This document shows, piece by piece, positions 53,576-62,272 of a DNA stretch of 64,000 bases. Both the position numbers and the translations under genes were made by a program. Within the stretch, counting starts at the first letter, position 1. Every line of letters starts with the position of its first letter. The notes under the pieces were generated by a model that was not told the origin of the DNA, did not search any database, and worked only from the letters and a program-made list of their open reading frames with translations. Origin of the DNA: Halobacterium sp. DL1 (lineage in GTDB: Archaea; Halobacteriota; Halobacteria; Halobacteriales; Halobacteriaceae). The stretch spans positions 2,734,216-2,798,215 of the forward strand of contig CP007060.1 of NCBI GenBank assembly GCA_000230955.3, written 5' to 3'.

Positions 53576-56022
53576 CCATCGACTCCGTCGACCCGGACGA
53601 CGTCGACGCCGCGGACATCCTCGGGTCGGCCATCGAGCGCCGCGAGGACCCCTCGCTCATCACGGGCGACGCCGAGTACACGGACGACATCGAACTGCCA
53701 AACACGGCGCACATGGCTATCCTCAGGAGCCGGTACGCCCACGCCGACATCGAGGACGTCGACACGAGCGGCGCCGAGGAGATGGACGGTGTCATCGGCG
53801 CGTACACGCACGAGGACCTGGCCCGGGATGACACACCGGGGAACCTCCCGTTCATGCTACCGGTGGCGTGGCTGCTGCCGAGCCTGAACGACGTCGACCA
53901 CCCGATACTCGCGGACGGTCGGGTGCGCTACCAGGGCGACGCCATCGCGGTGGTCGTCGCCGAGGAGCGCTACCTCGCCCACGACGCACTCGACGAGGTC
54001 GACGTCGACTACGAGCGCCGGGAGGCGGTGACAGGTCCGGGCGAGGCGCTCGCGGACGACGCGCCCGGACTCCACGACGACGCCGAGGGCAACGTCGCCC
54101 TCGACTGGGAGATCGGCGACGCGGAGAAGACCGACGAGGCGTTCGCGGACGCCGACCGCGTCGTGGAGTTCGAGGCGGACAACCAGCTCCTCATCCCGAA
54201 CGCGATGGAACCCCGGGCAGCGGTGGCCGACTACACGCCCGGTGACGACGAGCTGGAGGTGTTCATGACGACCCAGAACCCCCACGTCCACCGGCTCCTC
54301 ATGTCGGGCGTGCTCGACCACCCCGAGCACAAGCTCCGCATCAAGGCGCCGGACGTCGGCGGCGGGTTCGGGAGCAAGATCCACCACTACGCCGACGAGG
54401 CGCTCGTGGCGTGGACCGCCAAACACCTCGAACGGCCCGTGAAGTGGGTCGCCACGCGCTCGGAGACGTACATGACAGACGCACAGGGCCGCGGCCACGA
54501 GACCACCGCCGAACTCGCGGTGAGCGACGACGGCGACATCGAGGGGTTCCGCGTCGACACGCAGGCGAACCTCGGGGCGTACCTCTCGACGTTCGCGCCC
54601 GCGGTGCCGACGTACCTCTACGGCACGCTGCTGTCGGGCCAGTACGACATCCCCGCCATCCACTGCTCGGTGGAGGGCGCGTTCACGAACGTCCCGCCGG
54701 TCGACGCCTACCGCGGCGCGGGCCGCCCGGAGGCGTCGTTCGTCGTCGAGCGCATGATGCACCTCGCCGCGCGGGAACTCGACATGGACCCAACGGAGTT
54801 CCGCCGCCGGAACTTCGTCGACAGCGAGGACTTCCCGTTCGAGACGCAGGTCGCCGTGGTCTACGACAGCGGCGACTACGAGAAGCCGATGCAGGAGGCC
54901 AAGGACCTCGTGGACTACGACGAGTTCCGCGAGCGCCAGGAGCAGGCCCGCGAGGAGGGCCGCTATCTCGGCATCGGGTTCTCCTGCTACATCGAGGCGT
55001 GTGGGCTCGCCCCCTCGGAGCTGGCGGGGCAGCTCGGCGCACAGGCGGGACTCTGGGAGTCCAGCATCGTGCGCTTCCACCCGTCGGGGACGGTGACGGC
55101 GTTCTGTGGCACCTCCGACCACGGGCAGGGCCACGGCACGACGTACGCCCAGATCGTCGCGAACGAACTCGGCGTCCCCTACGACGACGTCGACGTCGTC
55201 GAGGGCGACACGGACGAGATTCCCCACGGCATGGGGACGTACGGCTCGCGGAGCGCCGCGGTCGGCGGGAGTTCGCTCGTGAAGAGCGCCGAGAAGGTCG
55301 TCGAGAAGGGGAAGCGCATCGCCGCCCACCAGCTCGAGGCCGACCCGGACGACGTCGAGTTCGCCGACGGCGAGTACAGCGTCGCCGGCGCGCCCGACCG
55401 CTCGATGGGCATCCAGGACGTCGCCGCGCAGTCCTACCTCGCCCACGACATGCCCGAGGGCGAGGAGCCGGGCCTGGAGGCGACGTCGTTCTACGACCCG
55501 GACAACTTCGTCTTCCCGTTCGGCACGCACGTCGCCATCGTGGAGGTCGACCCCGAGTCCGGCGAGATCGAGTTCGAGCGCTACGTCGCGGTCGACGACG
55601 TCGGCAACCAGATCAACCCGAAGATCGTGGAGGGGCAGATCCACGGCGGCGTCGCGCAGGGCGTCGGCCAGGCCCTCTACGAGGGCGCCGAGTACGACGA
55701 GAACGGCAGCCTCCTGACGGGGTCGATGCAGGACTACGCGGTGCCGAAGGCCGAGCACATCCCCGAGATGGAGACCGAGTCGACGGTGACCCCGAGCCCG
55801 CACAACCCGCTCGGCGTGAAGGGCGTCGGGGAGGCGGGCACCATCGCCGCGCCGCAGGCCGTCGTGAACGCCGTCTCGGACGCGCTCGAGCCGTTCGGCG
55901 TCGACGGCGTGGAGATGCCGATGACCGAGGAGCGCGTCTGGCGCGCGGTCAACGACCAGGCCACCGCGGACGGCAGCGGGGAGCGCGGGGATGCGGACGC
56001 GGACGAGGGGGGTGAGACCTGA
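53572..56022 (+). CDS. Molybdenum hydroxylase large subunit (CoxL, form II/AYRGAGR type)
   Basis: An 816-residue molybdopterin-binding subunit of the xanthine oxidase family. Motifs: GDAEYTDDIELPNTAHMAIL, VGGGFGSKIHHYADE, active loop VDAYRGAGRPEASF (Tyr380), GQGHGTTYAQI, and C-terminal GVKGVGEAGTIAAP with the conserved Glu. True CO dehydrogenases (form I) carry AYxCSFR with a catalytic Cys; here the form II motif AYRGAGR is found, so CO oxidation is not supported. Substrate could be an aldehyde, purine or aromatic. It overlaps coxS (4 bp) and coxM (1 bp). Confidence 0.92.
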   Translation: MTIDSVDPDDVDAADILGSAIERREDPSLITGDAEYTDDIELPNTAHMAILRSRYAHADIEDVDTSGAEEMDGVIGAYTHEDLARDDTPGNLPFMLPVAWLLPSLNDVDHPILADGRVRYQGDAIAVVVAEERYLAHDALDEVDVDYERREAVTGPGEALADDAPGLHDDAEGNVALDWEIGDAEKTDEAFADADRVVEFEADNQLLIPNAMEPRAAVADYTPGDDELEVFMTTQNPHVHRLLMSGVLDHPEHKLRIKAPDVGGGFGSKIHHYADEALVAWTAKHLERPVKWVATRSETYMTDAQGRGHETTAELAVSDDGDIEGFRVDTQANLGAYLSTFAPAVPTYLYGTLLSGQYDIPAIHCSVEGAFTNVPPVDAYRGAGRPEASFVVERMMHLAARELDMDPTEFRRRNFVDSEDFPFETQVAVVYDSGDYEKPMQEAKDLVDYDEFRERQEQAREEGRYLGIGFSCYIEACGLAPSELAGQLGAQAGLWESSIVRFHPSGTVTAFCGTSDHGQGHGTTYAQIVANELGVPYDDVDVVEGDTDEIPHGMGTYGSRSAAVGGSSLVKSAEKVVEKGKRIAAHQLEADPDDVEFADGEYSVAGAPDRSMGIQDVAAQSYLAHDMPEGEEPGLEATSFYDPDNFVFPFGTHVAIVEVDPESGEIEFERYVAVDDVGNQINPKIVEGQIHGGVAQGVGQALYEGAEYDENGSLLTGSMQDYAVPKAEHIPEMETESTVTPSPHNPLGVKGVGEAGTIAAPQAVVNAVSDALEPFGVDGVEMPMTEERVWRAVNDQATADGSGERGDADADEGGET

Positions 56023-56909
56023 TGTTCCCAGACGAGTTCGACTACCACGAGGCGGAGTCGGTCGACCACGCGGTCGAACTACTCGGCGAGTACGGCGGCC
56101 AGGTGGAACTGCTCGCGGGCGGCCACAGCCTGCTGCCCGCGATGAAGACAGGGCTGTCGAGCCCCGACGTGCTCGTCGACCTCGGCGACGTCGACGAACT
56201 CCACGGCGTGCGCGCCGACGGCGACACGCTCTCCATCGGCGCGATGACGCGGTACAGCGACCTCGTCGACTCCGAGGCCGCCCAGGAGCACGCGCCGGCG
56301 ATGACCGCGGCCGTCGCCGAGGTCGGCGACGCGCAGGTGCGCAACCGAGGAACAGTCGGCGGCAACCTCGCGCACGCCGACCCCGCCTCGGACCTGCCGG
56401 GCGCGGCGCTGGCCTCCGACGCCACGCTGGTCGCCCAGGGGCCGGACGGCGAGCGCGAGATTCCCGTCGAGGAGTTCTTCTACGGGATGTACGCCACGGA
56501 CCTCGCGGAGGACGAGATCCTGAAACGCGTCGACGTCCCCGCCGCGGACGGCGCCGTGGGCGCCTACGCGAAGAAACCGAGTCCGTCCTCCGGGTACGCC
56601 ATCATCGGCGTCTCAGTGCTGCTGGACGTCGACGACGGCACCGTCGAGAACGCCCGGGTCGGCGCGAACGGCGCGGTCGGCCAGGGCGTCCTGCTGCCGA
56701 CGGTGGCCGACGCCATCGAGGGCGAGTCCATCGACGACGACAGCGCCGCCGACGCCGCGAGCCGCGCGACCGAGGACGTCGACGAGACGATGCTGATGGA
56801 CGACCTGCAGGCCTCCGGGGAGTTCCGCGCCCAGCTTCTGGAGCTGTACACCGAGCGCGCGCTGCTCGACGCGGCCGCGGAGGCGTCGGCGCCCGCCGCG
56901 GCGGACTGA
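56022..56909 (+). CDS. coxM: Molybdenum hydroxylase FAD subunit (CoxM-type)
   Basis: A 295-residue FAD-binding protein of the CoxM/KaeC family. FAD motifs: LLAGGHSLLPAMKTGLSSPD, TVGGNLAHADPASDLPGA, and KRVDVPAADGAVGAYAKKPS in the C-terminal domain. Together with CoxS and CoxL it forms the usual L-M-S enzyme. The gene order here is (G)-S-L-M rather than the M-S-L of many bacteria. No maturation genes (coxD/E/F, mobA-like) follow within the window. Confidence 0.93.
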   Translation: MFPDEFDYHEAESVDHAVELLGEYGGQVELLAGGHSLLPAMKTGLSSPDVLVDLGDVDELHGVRADGDTLSIGAMTRYSDLVDSEAAQEHAPAMTAAVAEVGDAQVRNRGTVGGNLAHADPASDLPGAALASDATLVAQGPDGEREIPVEEFFYGMYATDLAEDEILKRVDVPAADGAVGAYAKKPSPSSGYAIIGVSVLLDVDDGTVENARVGANGAVGQGVLLPTVADAIEGESIDDDSAADAASRATEDVDETMLMDDLQASGEFRAQLLELYTERALLDAAAEASAPAAAD

Positions 56910-56965
56910 CGCCGCGACCGGCCACACCCCACGCTTATCGGGCGGCGCCGAGTTGTGAGCAGCCA

Positions 56966-57820
56966 ATGCTAACCGTGCGCGACCTCCGGTACACGTACCC
57001 CGGCGCGGAGTCGCCGACGCTGCACGGCCTCGACTTCGCCGTCGACGACGGCGAGGTGTTCGGCTTCCTCGGACCGAGTGGCGCCGGGAAGAGCACCACA
57101 CAGAGGGTGCTCACGGGGCTGTTGACCGACTACGAGGGGTCGGTCCGCGTGTTCGACACGGAGGTGGCGGACTGGGGCGGCGAGCTCTACGAGCGCGTCG
57201 GCGTCGCCGACGAGTCCCCCAACCACTACCGGAAACTCACCGGCCGCGAGAACCTCGCGCTGTTCGCGTCACTGCACGATGGGGCCACCGAGGACGCCGA
57301 CGAACTGCTCTCAATGGTCGGCCTCGCGGACGCCGCCGATCGCCGCGTCGGCGCCTACTCGAAGGGGATGGGGATGCGCCTGAACTTCGTGCGCGCGCTC
57401 CTCCACGACCCCGACATCGTCTTCCTCGACGAACCGACCAGCGGCATCGACCCGGGGAACGCCCGCGTCGTGAAGGACGCCATCGCGGGCCTCGCCGACG
57501 ACGGCAAGACCGTCTTCCTCACCACCCACGACATGACCGTCGCCGACGAGCTCTGCGACCGCGTCGCGTTTCTCGTGGACGGCCGGATGCCGCTCGTCGA
57601 CGCGCCCGAATCGCTGAAGCGCCAGCACGGCTCCCGGACGCTCGCGGTCACCGTCGAGACGGACGCCGGCACGCGCACGGACCGCTTCGAACTCGACGGC
57701 CTGGACGCCGACGCGGCGTTCCAGCGCCTGCTCGCCGACGAGAGAGTCGAGACGATGCACACCGAGGAGGCGACCCTGGAGGACGTCTTCCTCGAAGTCA
57801 CGGGGGAGCAACTGGCGTGA
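56966..57820 (+). CDS. ABC-2 exporter ATP-binding protein
   Basis: A 284-residue ATPase. Walker A GPSGAGKS, signature in this branch YSKGMGMRLNF, Walker B DIVFLDEPTSGID, switch VFLTTHDM. A C-terminal domain (about 215-284; GSRTLAVTVETDAGTRTDRF) ends ATLEDVFLEVTGEQ, typical of drug/daunorubicin-type exporters. It overlaps the permease gene by 4 bp. Substrate is unknown; related haloarchaeal pairs are called fluoroquinolone exporters by homology. Confidence 0.9.
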   Translation: MLTVRDLRYTYPGAESPTLHGLDFAVDDGEVFGFLGPSGAGKSTTQRVLTGLLTDYEGSVRVFDTEVADWGGELYERVGVADESPNHYRKLTGRENLALFASLHDGATEDADELLSMVGLADAADRRVGAYSKGMGMRLNFVRALLHDPDIVFLDEPTSGIDPGNARVVKDAIAGLADDGKTVFLTTHDMTVADELCDRVAFLVDGRMPLVDAPESLKRQHGSRTLAVTVETDAGTRTDRFELDGLDADAAFQRLLADERVETMHTEEATLEDVFLEVTGEQLA

Positions 57821-59325
57821 CCGCTCTCTCCCCGGGCCGGTTCGCCCGGAGCGCGCTCGCGGCGATGCTGGCCTGGGACGTCTGCATCCAGGCACGATAC
57901 GGATTCTACGCCGTCTACGCCGTGGTCACGGGGTTCTACCTGGTCGTGCTCGACGCGCTGCCGGCGTCGCTGGTCGACCGGGCGCTCGTCCTCGTCGTCG
58001 TCACCGACACCGCCGTGCTCGGGTTCTACTTCATCGGCGCGCTCGTGCTCATCGAGAAGCGCGAGGGGGTTCTCGACGCGCTGCTCGTCACGCCGCTGGG
58101 TTTGCGCGGCTACCTGCTCTCGAAGGCCGCGTCGTTGACGCTGCTGGCGACGCTCGCGTCCGGCGTCGTCGTCGGGTTCACCCACGGGACCCGGGTCGCC
58201 GTCGCGCCGCTGCTCGCGGGCGTCGCGCTCACCGCCTCGCTGTTCGTGCTCGTCGGAGTGGCCGCCGTCGCGCGCTTCGACACGGTCAACCGCTACTTCT
58301 TCGGCGCGGTCCTCTACGGTGCCGTCCTCTACGCGCCCGTCGCGGGGTTTCTCGGCGTGTTTGACACCGCGGCGTTCGCCCTGCTGCCTCTGGAACCGGC
58401 GCTCGTCCTCGTGAATGCCGCGTTCCAGGGAGCGGCGCCGGCGTCCCTCGCTTACGCCGTCGCATATCTGCTCGTGGGGAACGTCGCCGCGTTCCTGCTG
58501 GCTCGCCACCAGTTGCAGCGTCACGTCGTCGCGGACGCCGGCGCCGGGACCGACGACTCGCCACGGGAGCCCGGACGGCTGTCCGCCTGGCTGAATGGCC
58601 GTGTCGGACCCATCGGCGGCCTCGCGCTCGCAGACGCGCGAAACTGGGTCCGCGACCCGACGCTCCTGCTCGCGGCGTCCGCCCCCCTCGCGCTCGGTGC
58701 GCTCTCGCGCGTCGGCCTCCCCCTCGCGAACCGCCAGTACCTCCCAGGCGTCGCGCTCGAACCGTTCTACCCGGTCGCGCTCGCGTTCCTCGTGGGGTTC
58801 CCCCCGTACATCTACGGGTTCATCGTCGGGTTCTTCGTCCTCGAAGACCGCGAGCAGGGGACGCTGACCGCGCTCGCCGTCTCCCCGCTGACCGCGCGCG
58901 GGTATCTGGTGTACCGCGGCGCGACAGCCTACGCGCTCGGCGTCGTCGGCGTCGTCGTCGCGGTGGCGGTGTTCGGCCTGGAGACGCTAGCGCCGTGGAC
59001 GTTCGTCGGCGTCGCCGCCGTCGCCGGCCTCGCGGGCCCAGTCAGCACCTTCCTGTTCGCGGCGCTCGCGAGCGACTCGATCGAGGGACTCGCCATCAAC
59101 AAACTCCTCGCGACGACGGTCGTGGTGCCGGCGCTCGCCATCCTCGCGGTCCCCACGCCACTGGAGTACGCCGCTGGCCTCGTCCCGGTGTACTGGCCGA
59201 TGAAAGCCGCCGTCCTCGCTGCGACCGGCGGCGGCGCCGCTGCCATCGTGGGGTTGCTCGCAGTCGGCGCTGCGTACCTCGGCGCGTGCGCCGTCGTGCT
59301 CGCGCGGCGATTCGCGGCGGCGTAG
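57817..59325 (+). CDS. ABC-2 permease with two homologous halves
   Basis: A 502-residue membrane protein with about 12 helices. The two halves (about 1-245 and 260-502) are related: half one has IEKREGVLDALLVTPLGLRG with YLLSKAAS, half two has LEDREQGTLTALAVSPLTAR with GYLVYRGAT. Each corresponds to one ABC-2 permease of about 240 residues, so the gene is a fusion that can serve both sides of an exporter with the preceding ATPase. The GTG at 57817 overlaps the ATPase stop. Confidence 0.88.
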   Translation: MTALSPGRFARSALAAMLAWDVCIQARYGFYAVYAVVTGFYLVVLDALPASLVDRALVLVVVTDTAVLGFYFIGALVLIEKREGVLDALLVTPLGLRGYLLSKAASLTLLATLASGVVVGFTHGTRVAVAPLLAGVALTASLFVLVGVAAVARFDTVNRYFFGAVLYGAVLYAPVAGFLGVFDTAAFALLPLEPALVLVNAAFQGAAPASLAYAVAYLLVGNVAAFLLARHQLQRHVVADAGAGTDDSPREPGRLSAWLNGRVGPIGGLALADARNWVRDPTLLLAASAPLALGALSRVGLPLANRQYLPGVALEPFYPVALAFLVGFPPYIYGFIVGFFVLEDREQGTLTALAVSPLTARGYLVYRGATAYALGVVGVVVAVAVFGLETLAPWTFVGVAAVAGLAGPVSTFLFAALASDSIEGLAINKLLATTVVVPALAILAVPTPLEYAAGLVPVYWPMKAAVLAATGGGAAAIVGLLAVGAAYLGACAVVLARRFAAA

Positions 59326-59457
59326 AACGGCGTCGCTGTCGAACGAGCGTCGGAGAGAAGTAGTCCCGGGAAGCGGTGGGCCCCCGAGTTTCGAATCTTG
59401 GACAGCCGGGACACAGTCACCATCAGTATCATACCAACATGGATCGAGGTACCGCTC

Positions 59458-60405
59458 ATGCCTGAATTCACAAATCTCTCCCGCGAACCGGTTCGGGAGT
59501 ACTGGGCCGACGAAGCTCGTAAGTTCACCCCCTGGCTCGCGGATCAGATCGAATCTGAAGACCCCTCAGAGGTTGAGGATGTAATCCAACTCGACCTTTC
59601 CCTGCGCGGGACGGAGCAGAGCGTGGGTCGGTACAACCTCGATATCCTCGCCGAGGCAGAAGACGGGCGGACGGTCGTCATCGAGAACCAACTAGAGCCC
59701 TCGGACCACGACCATCTCGGGAAGTGCCTAGCCTACGCTTCGGGGGTTGACGCAGATATCGTCGTCTGGATCAGCCCCCGGTTCAACGACGAACACAGCG
59801 ACGCGTTCCAGTGGTTGAACGACCACACGCAGGAGGGGATCGACCTGTTCGCACTTCGGTTAGAGGTCTGGCGCATCGGCGACTCAGACCCGGCGGTCAG
59901 ATTCACCGCTGTCGAGGAACCCAGTGAGTGGAAGGCTCAAGCACAGCGATCGACCGAGTTAACGGATACAAAGAAACGCTACCTCGAATTTTGGACGGGT
60001 TTCCGTGATGTTATCCAGGAATCAGACACGCCCTTGAGCGCCCGGAAACCGTTCCCCGAAAACTGGTACAACAACCCCATCGGACGAAGCGGGATGAAAC
60101 TCCAGTTCAAAGTCAGTGTCCAGAACGGTATGGCCGCCGCGCAGTTCGTCATCGACGACAACCCCGACGCATTCGAGGCATTGCAGGATGAGGCTGCAGC
60201 CATCGACGCACAGATTCAGGGCGATGTCGAGTGGCACTCGGTCGAGGACTCCCCCGACCGGAGCAATCGCTCACGCGTGACGGTCACCCGTGACATCGAC
60301 CTAGAGGATGAGGAGAAGTGGCCCGAATACTACGATTGGCTCCTCCATCGAGGGACCGAACTCCACGACGTGTTCAGCGATAGAGTCCGAGATCTGGCGG
60401 TCTGA
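59458..60405 (+). CDS. DUF4268-type protein with PD-(D/E)XK-like nuclease domain
   Basis: A 315-residue protein. The N-terminal domain (about 1-125) has the restriction-endonuclease-like pattern: Asp62 in GRYNLDILAEAE and Glu76-x-Gln78 in TVVIENQLEPSDHDHLGK, with Gln where Lys is usual. The C-terminal part (about 160-310; KKRYLEFWTGFRDVIQESDT, YYDWLLHRGTELHDVF) fits DUF4268, a family seen in defence islands. GC content is lower than in the preceding operon. The ATG at 59458 is used. The nuclease activity is an inference from the D..ExQ pattern. Confidence 0.8.
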   Translation: MPEFTNLSREPVREYWADEARKFTPWLADQIESEDPSEVEDVIQLDLSLRGTEQSVGRYNLDILAEAEDGRTVVIENQLEPSDHDHLGKCLAYASGVDADIVVWISPRFNDEHSDAFQWLNDHTQEGIDLFALRLEVWRIGDSDPAVRFTAVEEPSEWKAQAQRSTELTDTKKRYLEFWTGFRDVIQESDTPLSARKPFPENWYNNPIGRSGMKLQFKVSVQNGMAAAQFVIDDNPDAFEALQDEAAAIDAQIQGDVEWHSVEDSPDRSNRSRVTVTRDIDLEDEEKWPEYYDWLLHRGTELHDVFSDRVRDLAV

Positions 60406-60421
60406 ACACCCAGAATCCGGT

Positions 60422-60889
60422 TCAAATATTGAACCGGTTCACCACACGCTCGGTGGGGCGGTCGTCGGCCACGCGCCAGAGCCCCTGCGGCCAGAACGAC
60501 TCCTCGTAGTCCAATATCTCGTTGATTGTCTCTGGCTTGGCAGCTATCGAATCGTCGTACTCCTTGACTGCATAGACATCCAGCGCGGGGCCTCCGCCCC
60601 AGAATTCGTCGCGGATGTATTCCGTGTGCGCCATCGGGCCGACACGCCCGGCCGCAGTGTATCGACTCTCGGAATTGCGGTAGACCAGCAGCGGATCGCC
60701 TCGCTCCATCCGTTCGAGGTTCCGGCGGTTTCGCTCCCACGAGCCCTGCTCCGGATCGGTCCGGACGCCCCAGATGCGTGCAGTCTCCGGGAATGAGTCT
60801 GGTCGCCCCTCCCACTCTGACAGAGTGATTGGCTCGGCCATCGTACGCTGGAAGGACCGCTCGTCGACCGGCACCAGCCAGAGGTTCAT
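60422..60889 (-). CDS. EVE/PUA-like domain protein
   Basis: A 155-residue protein. MNLWLVPVDERSFQRTM at the start, an alpha-helical WERNRRNLERMERGDPLLVY, then SRYTAAGRVGPMAHTEY and VYAVKEYDDSIAAKPETI. The order (beta-strand W/V-rich start, GDPLLVYR, A/G-x-G-x-V strand) is that of EVE/YTH-related PUA-like domains, which read modified bases and are common in type IV restriction. It is convergent with the DUF4268 gene (16 bp). The ATG at 60889 is used. Confidence 0.6.
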   Translation of the reverse strand: MNLWLVPVDERSFQRTMAEPITLSEWEGRPDSFPETARIWGVRTDPEQGSWERNRRNLERMERGDPLLVYRNSESRYTAAGRVGPMAHTEYIRDEFWGGGPALDVYAVKEYDDSIAAKPETINEILDYEESFWPQGLWRVADDRPTERVVNRFNI

Positions 60890-61034
60890 ACGGGGGAGAG
60901 ACACCACCGCGGCATAAGTGATTCTCCCCTGATGGTTCCGGGCAGACCGCTACAGTCGGTCGAGGCGACCCCCGATATTCTCATTCGCTGCATTTCCGAA
61001 GAGCCGTCCGCCGCCGAGTATAGCGCCAACTCGC

Positions 61035-62096
61035 TCACCCCTCACGAGAGCTGCCAGTCGTCTGTTCCTTTCGGAGAGTCGTGAGACTCTTGCGACCGAA
61101 CGCTAAGTGCGTCCAATACCCGAATGCGTCGTCAAAATGCGGATTATCCGTGGTTCGAATGTTTTGAAGGATCGCTCTGGTCAAGCCAGTGAACGAGTAC
61201 TCTTCATCGTTGTGGCACCAGCGAACATTGTTCCGTTGGCCAGTCTTCCCAGTCACGACAGCTTGCCAGAAGCCATCTTCAGGATTCCACTGTTCTTCAA
61301 GTCCGTCGGGCATCCAGTCTTTGTCGAGCAAATCCTCATTGAACAGTAGCTCGTCCCCCTCTCGGAGGACTCCACGGTCAATTAGAACACTAAACGTGGA
61401 CCGTCGCCGATTGCTTTGCTGCCTTTCGTCCTTCTCTCGCCGCTTGGTCATGTACTCCTCCGCCTCAGGGACGGGGATGACACGCTGCCCTTGAATCAGG
61501 TACTCGCCATCGTGCTCGTAGGCGCTGAGGCGGATACACGAGATATCGATTCCGTACTCCTGCTGTAGCCAGAGCACTGGAGAAGTGATTTCCGTGCCGA
61601 AGTCTCCGGCGGCAAGCATCACACGAGGACGGTCGTCAAGTTCGAAGTCTGCGAACCCCCCCTCATCGATTGTTGCCGCCTCATCAGTCTCGAGGAATTC
61701 CGCGAACCGTTCGCCTACTTCCTCCGGTGACAGGTCGTCCTCGTTCCGCCGGTCGTGGAATTTTCGATACAGTTCCTGGATGTCCTCGGCAGTCAGTGTC
61801 GAACAGAAACCCGCGTATTTCAGCCCCTGAAGGTCAGTAGTTTTGTCGGCGCGATCGCGTTTCAGTTCAATGACCACCAGTTTCCCCACGCGGTCGAGTG
61901 CAAGTACGTCGAGCCGGTCGAGAGTATCTTCGAAGCCCGCGTACTCAGAGGTGATCACTAGGAGCTCTTCTCCTAGAATCTGGGGTTGCTCAATCACCCA
62001 CTCTTGGAGATCGTCCCGTTCTAGTAACCCGAGTTCGGTGAGCTGGCGGGTCGGGATAGAGTCTACCGCCCCATCGCCATCGATGCTGAACAGCAT
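61035..62096 (-). CDS. NucS-like PD-(D/E)XK nuclease with RAMA-like C-terminus
   Basis: A 353-residue protein. N-terminal domain (about 25-105): LQEWVIEQPQILGEELLVI, then Asp63 in DRLDVLALDRVGKLVVIELKR with Glu77-Leu-Lys79, and DLQGLKYAGFCSTL; this is the EndoMS/NucS or archaeal RecB-like nuclease core, apparently intact. The C-terminal region (about 245-345; FSVLIDRGVLREGDELLF, YSFTGLTRAILQNI, FGYWTHLAFGRKSL) looks like a RAMA domain that recognises modified DNA, judged from pattern only. ATG 62096 is preferred to GTG 62111. Confidence 0.78.
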   Translation of the reverse strand: MLFSIDGDGAVDSIPTRQLTELGLLERDDLQEWVIEQPQILGEELLVITSEYAGFEDTLDRLDVLALDRVGKLVVIELKRDRADKTTDLQGLKYAGFCSTLTAEDIQELYRKFHDRRNEDDLSPEEVGERFAEFLETDEAATIDEGGFADFELDDRPRVMLAAGDFGTEITSPVLWLQQEYGIDISCIRLSAYEHDGEYLIQGQRVIPVPEAEEYMTKRREKDERQQSNRRRSTFSVLIDRGVLREGDELLFNEDLLDKDWMPDGLEEQWNPEDGFWQAVVTGKTGQRNNVRWCHNDEEYSFTGLTRAILQNIRTTDNPHFDDAFGYWTHLAFGRKSLTTLRKEQTTGSSREG

Positions 62097-62272
62097 GTCT
62101 CTACTGGACACAGGCCATCCTGTTACCTGTTACCGTGGACGCTGTCCAGCGCATCAGTCGAGGGGCGAACGTGGTCGACGACCAACCGTTCTGAAGCTCG
62201 GTTCCCTCTCGGTTGAGCAAGTTGCCGGAATCGTAACCAACGCACTGCGTTAGTGTTTACTTTTTGTCACGT

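Noticed and set aside
53857-55803. 648-codon minus-strand frame inside coxL
   Set aside because: It overlaps an unambiguous molybdopterin subunit on the other strand, and its Arg/His/Val-rich text matches no family.
53572-56022. Assignment as true CO dehydrogenase
   Set aside because: The AYxCSFR motif with the catalytic Cys is missing; AYRGAGR is present instead.
59326-59457. Possible att site or tRNA fragment (GAGTTTCGAATCTTGG) at the left side of the island
   Set aside because: It resembles a tRNA T-loop only superficially, and no matching direct repeat was found near the integrase.
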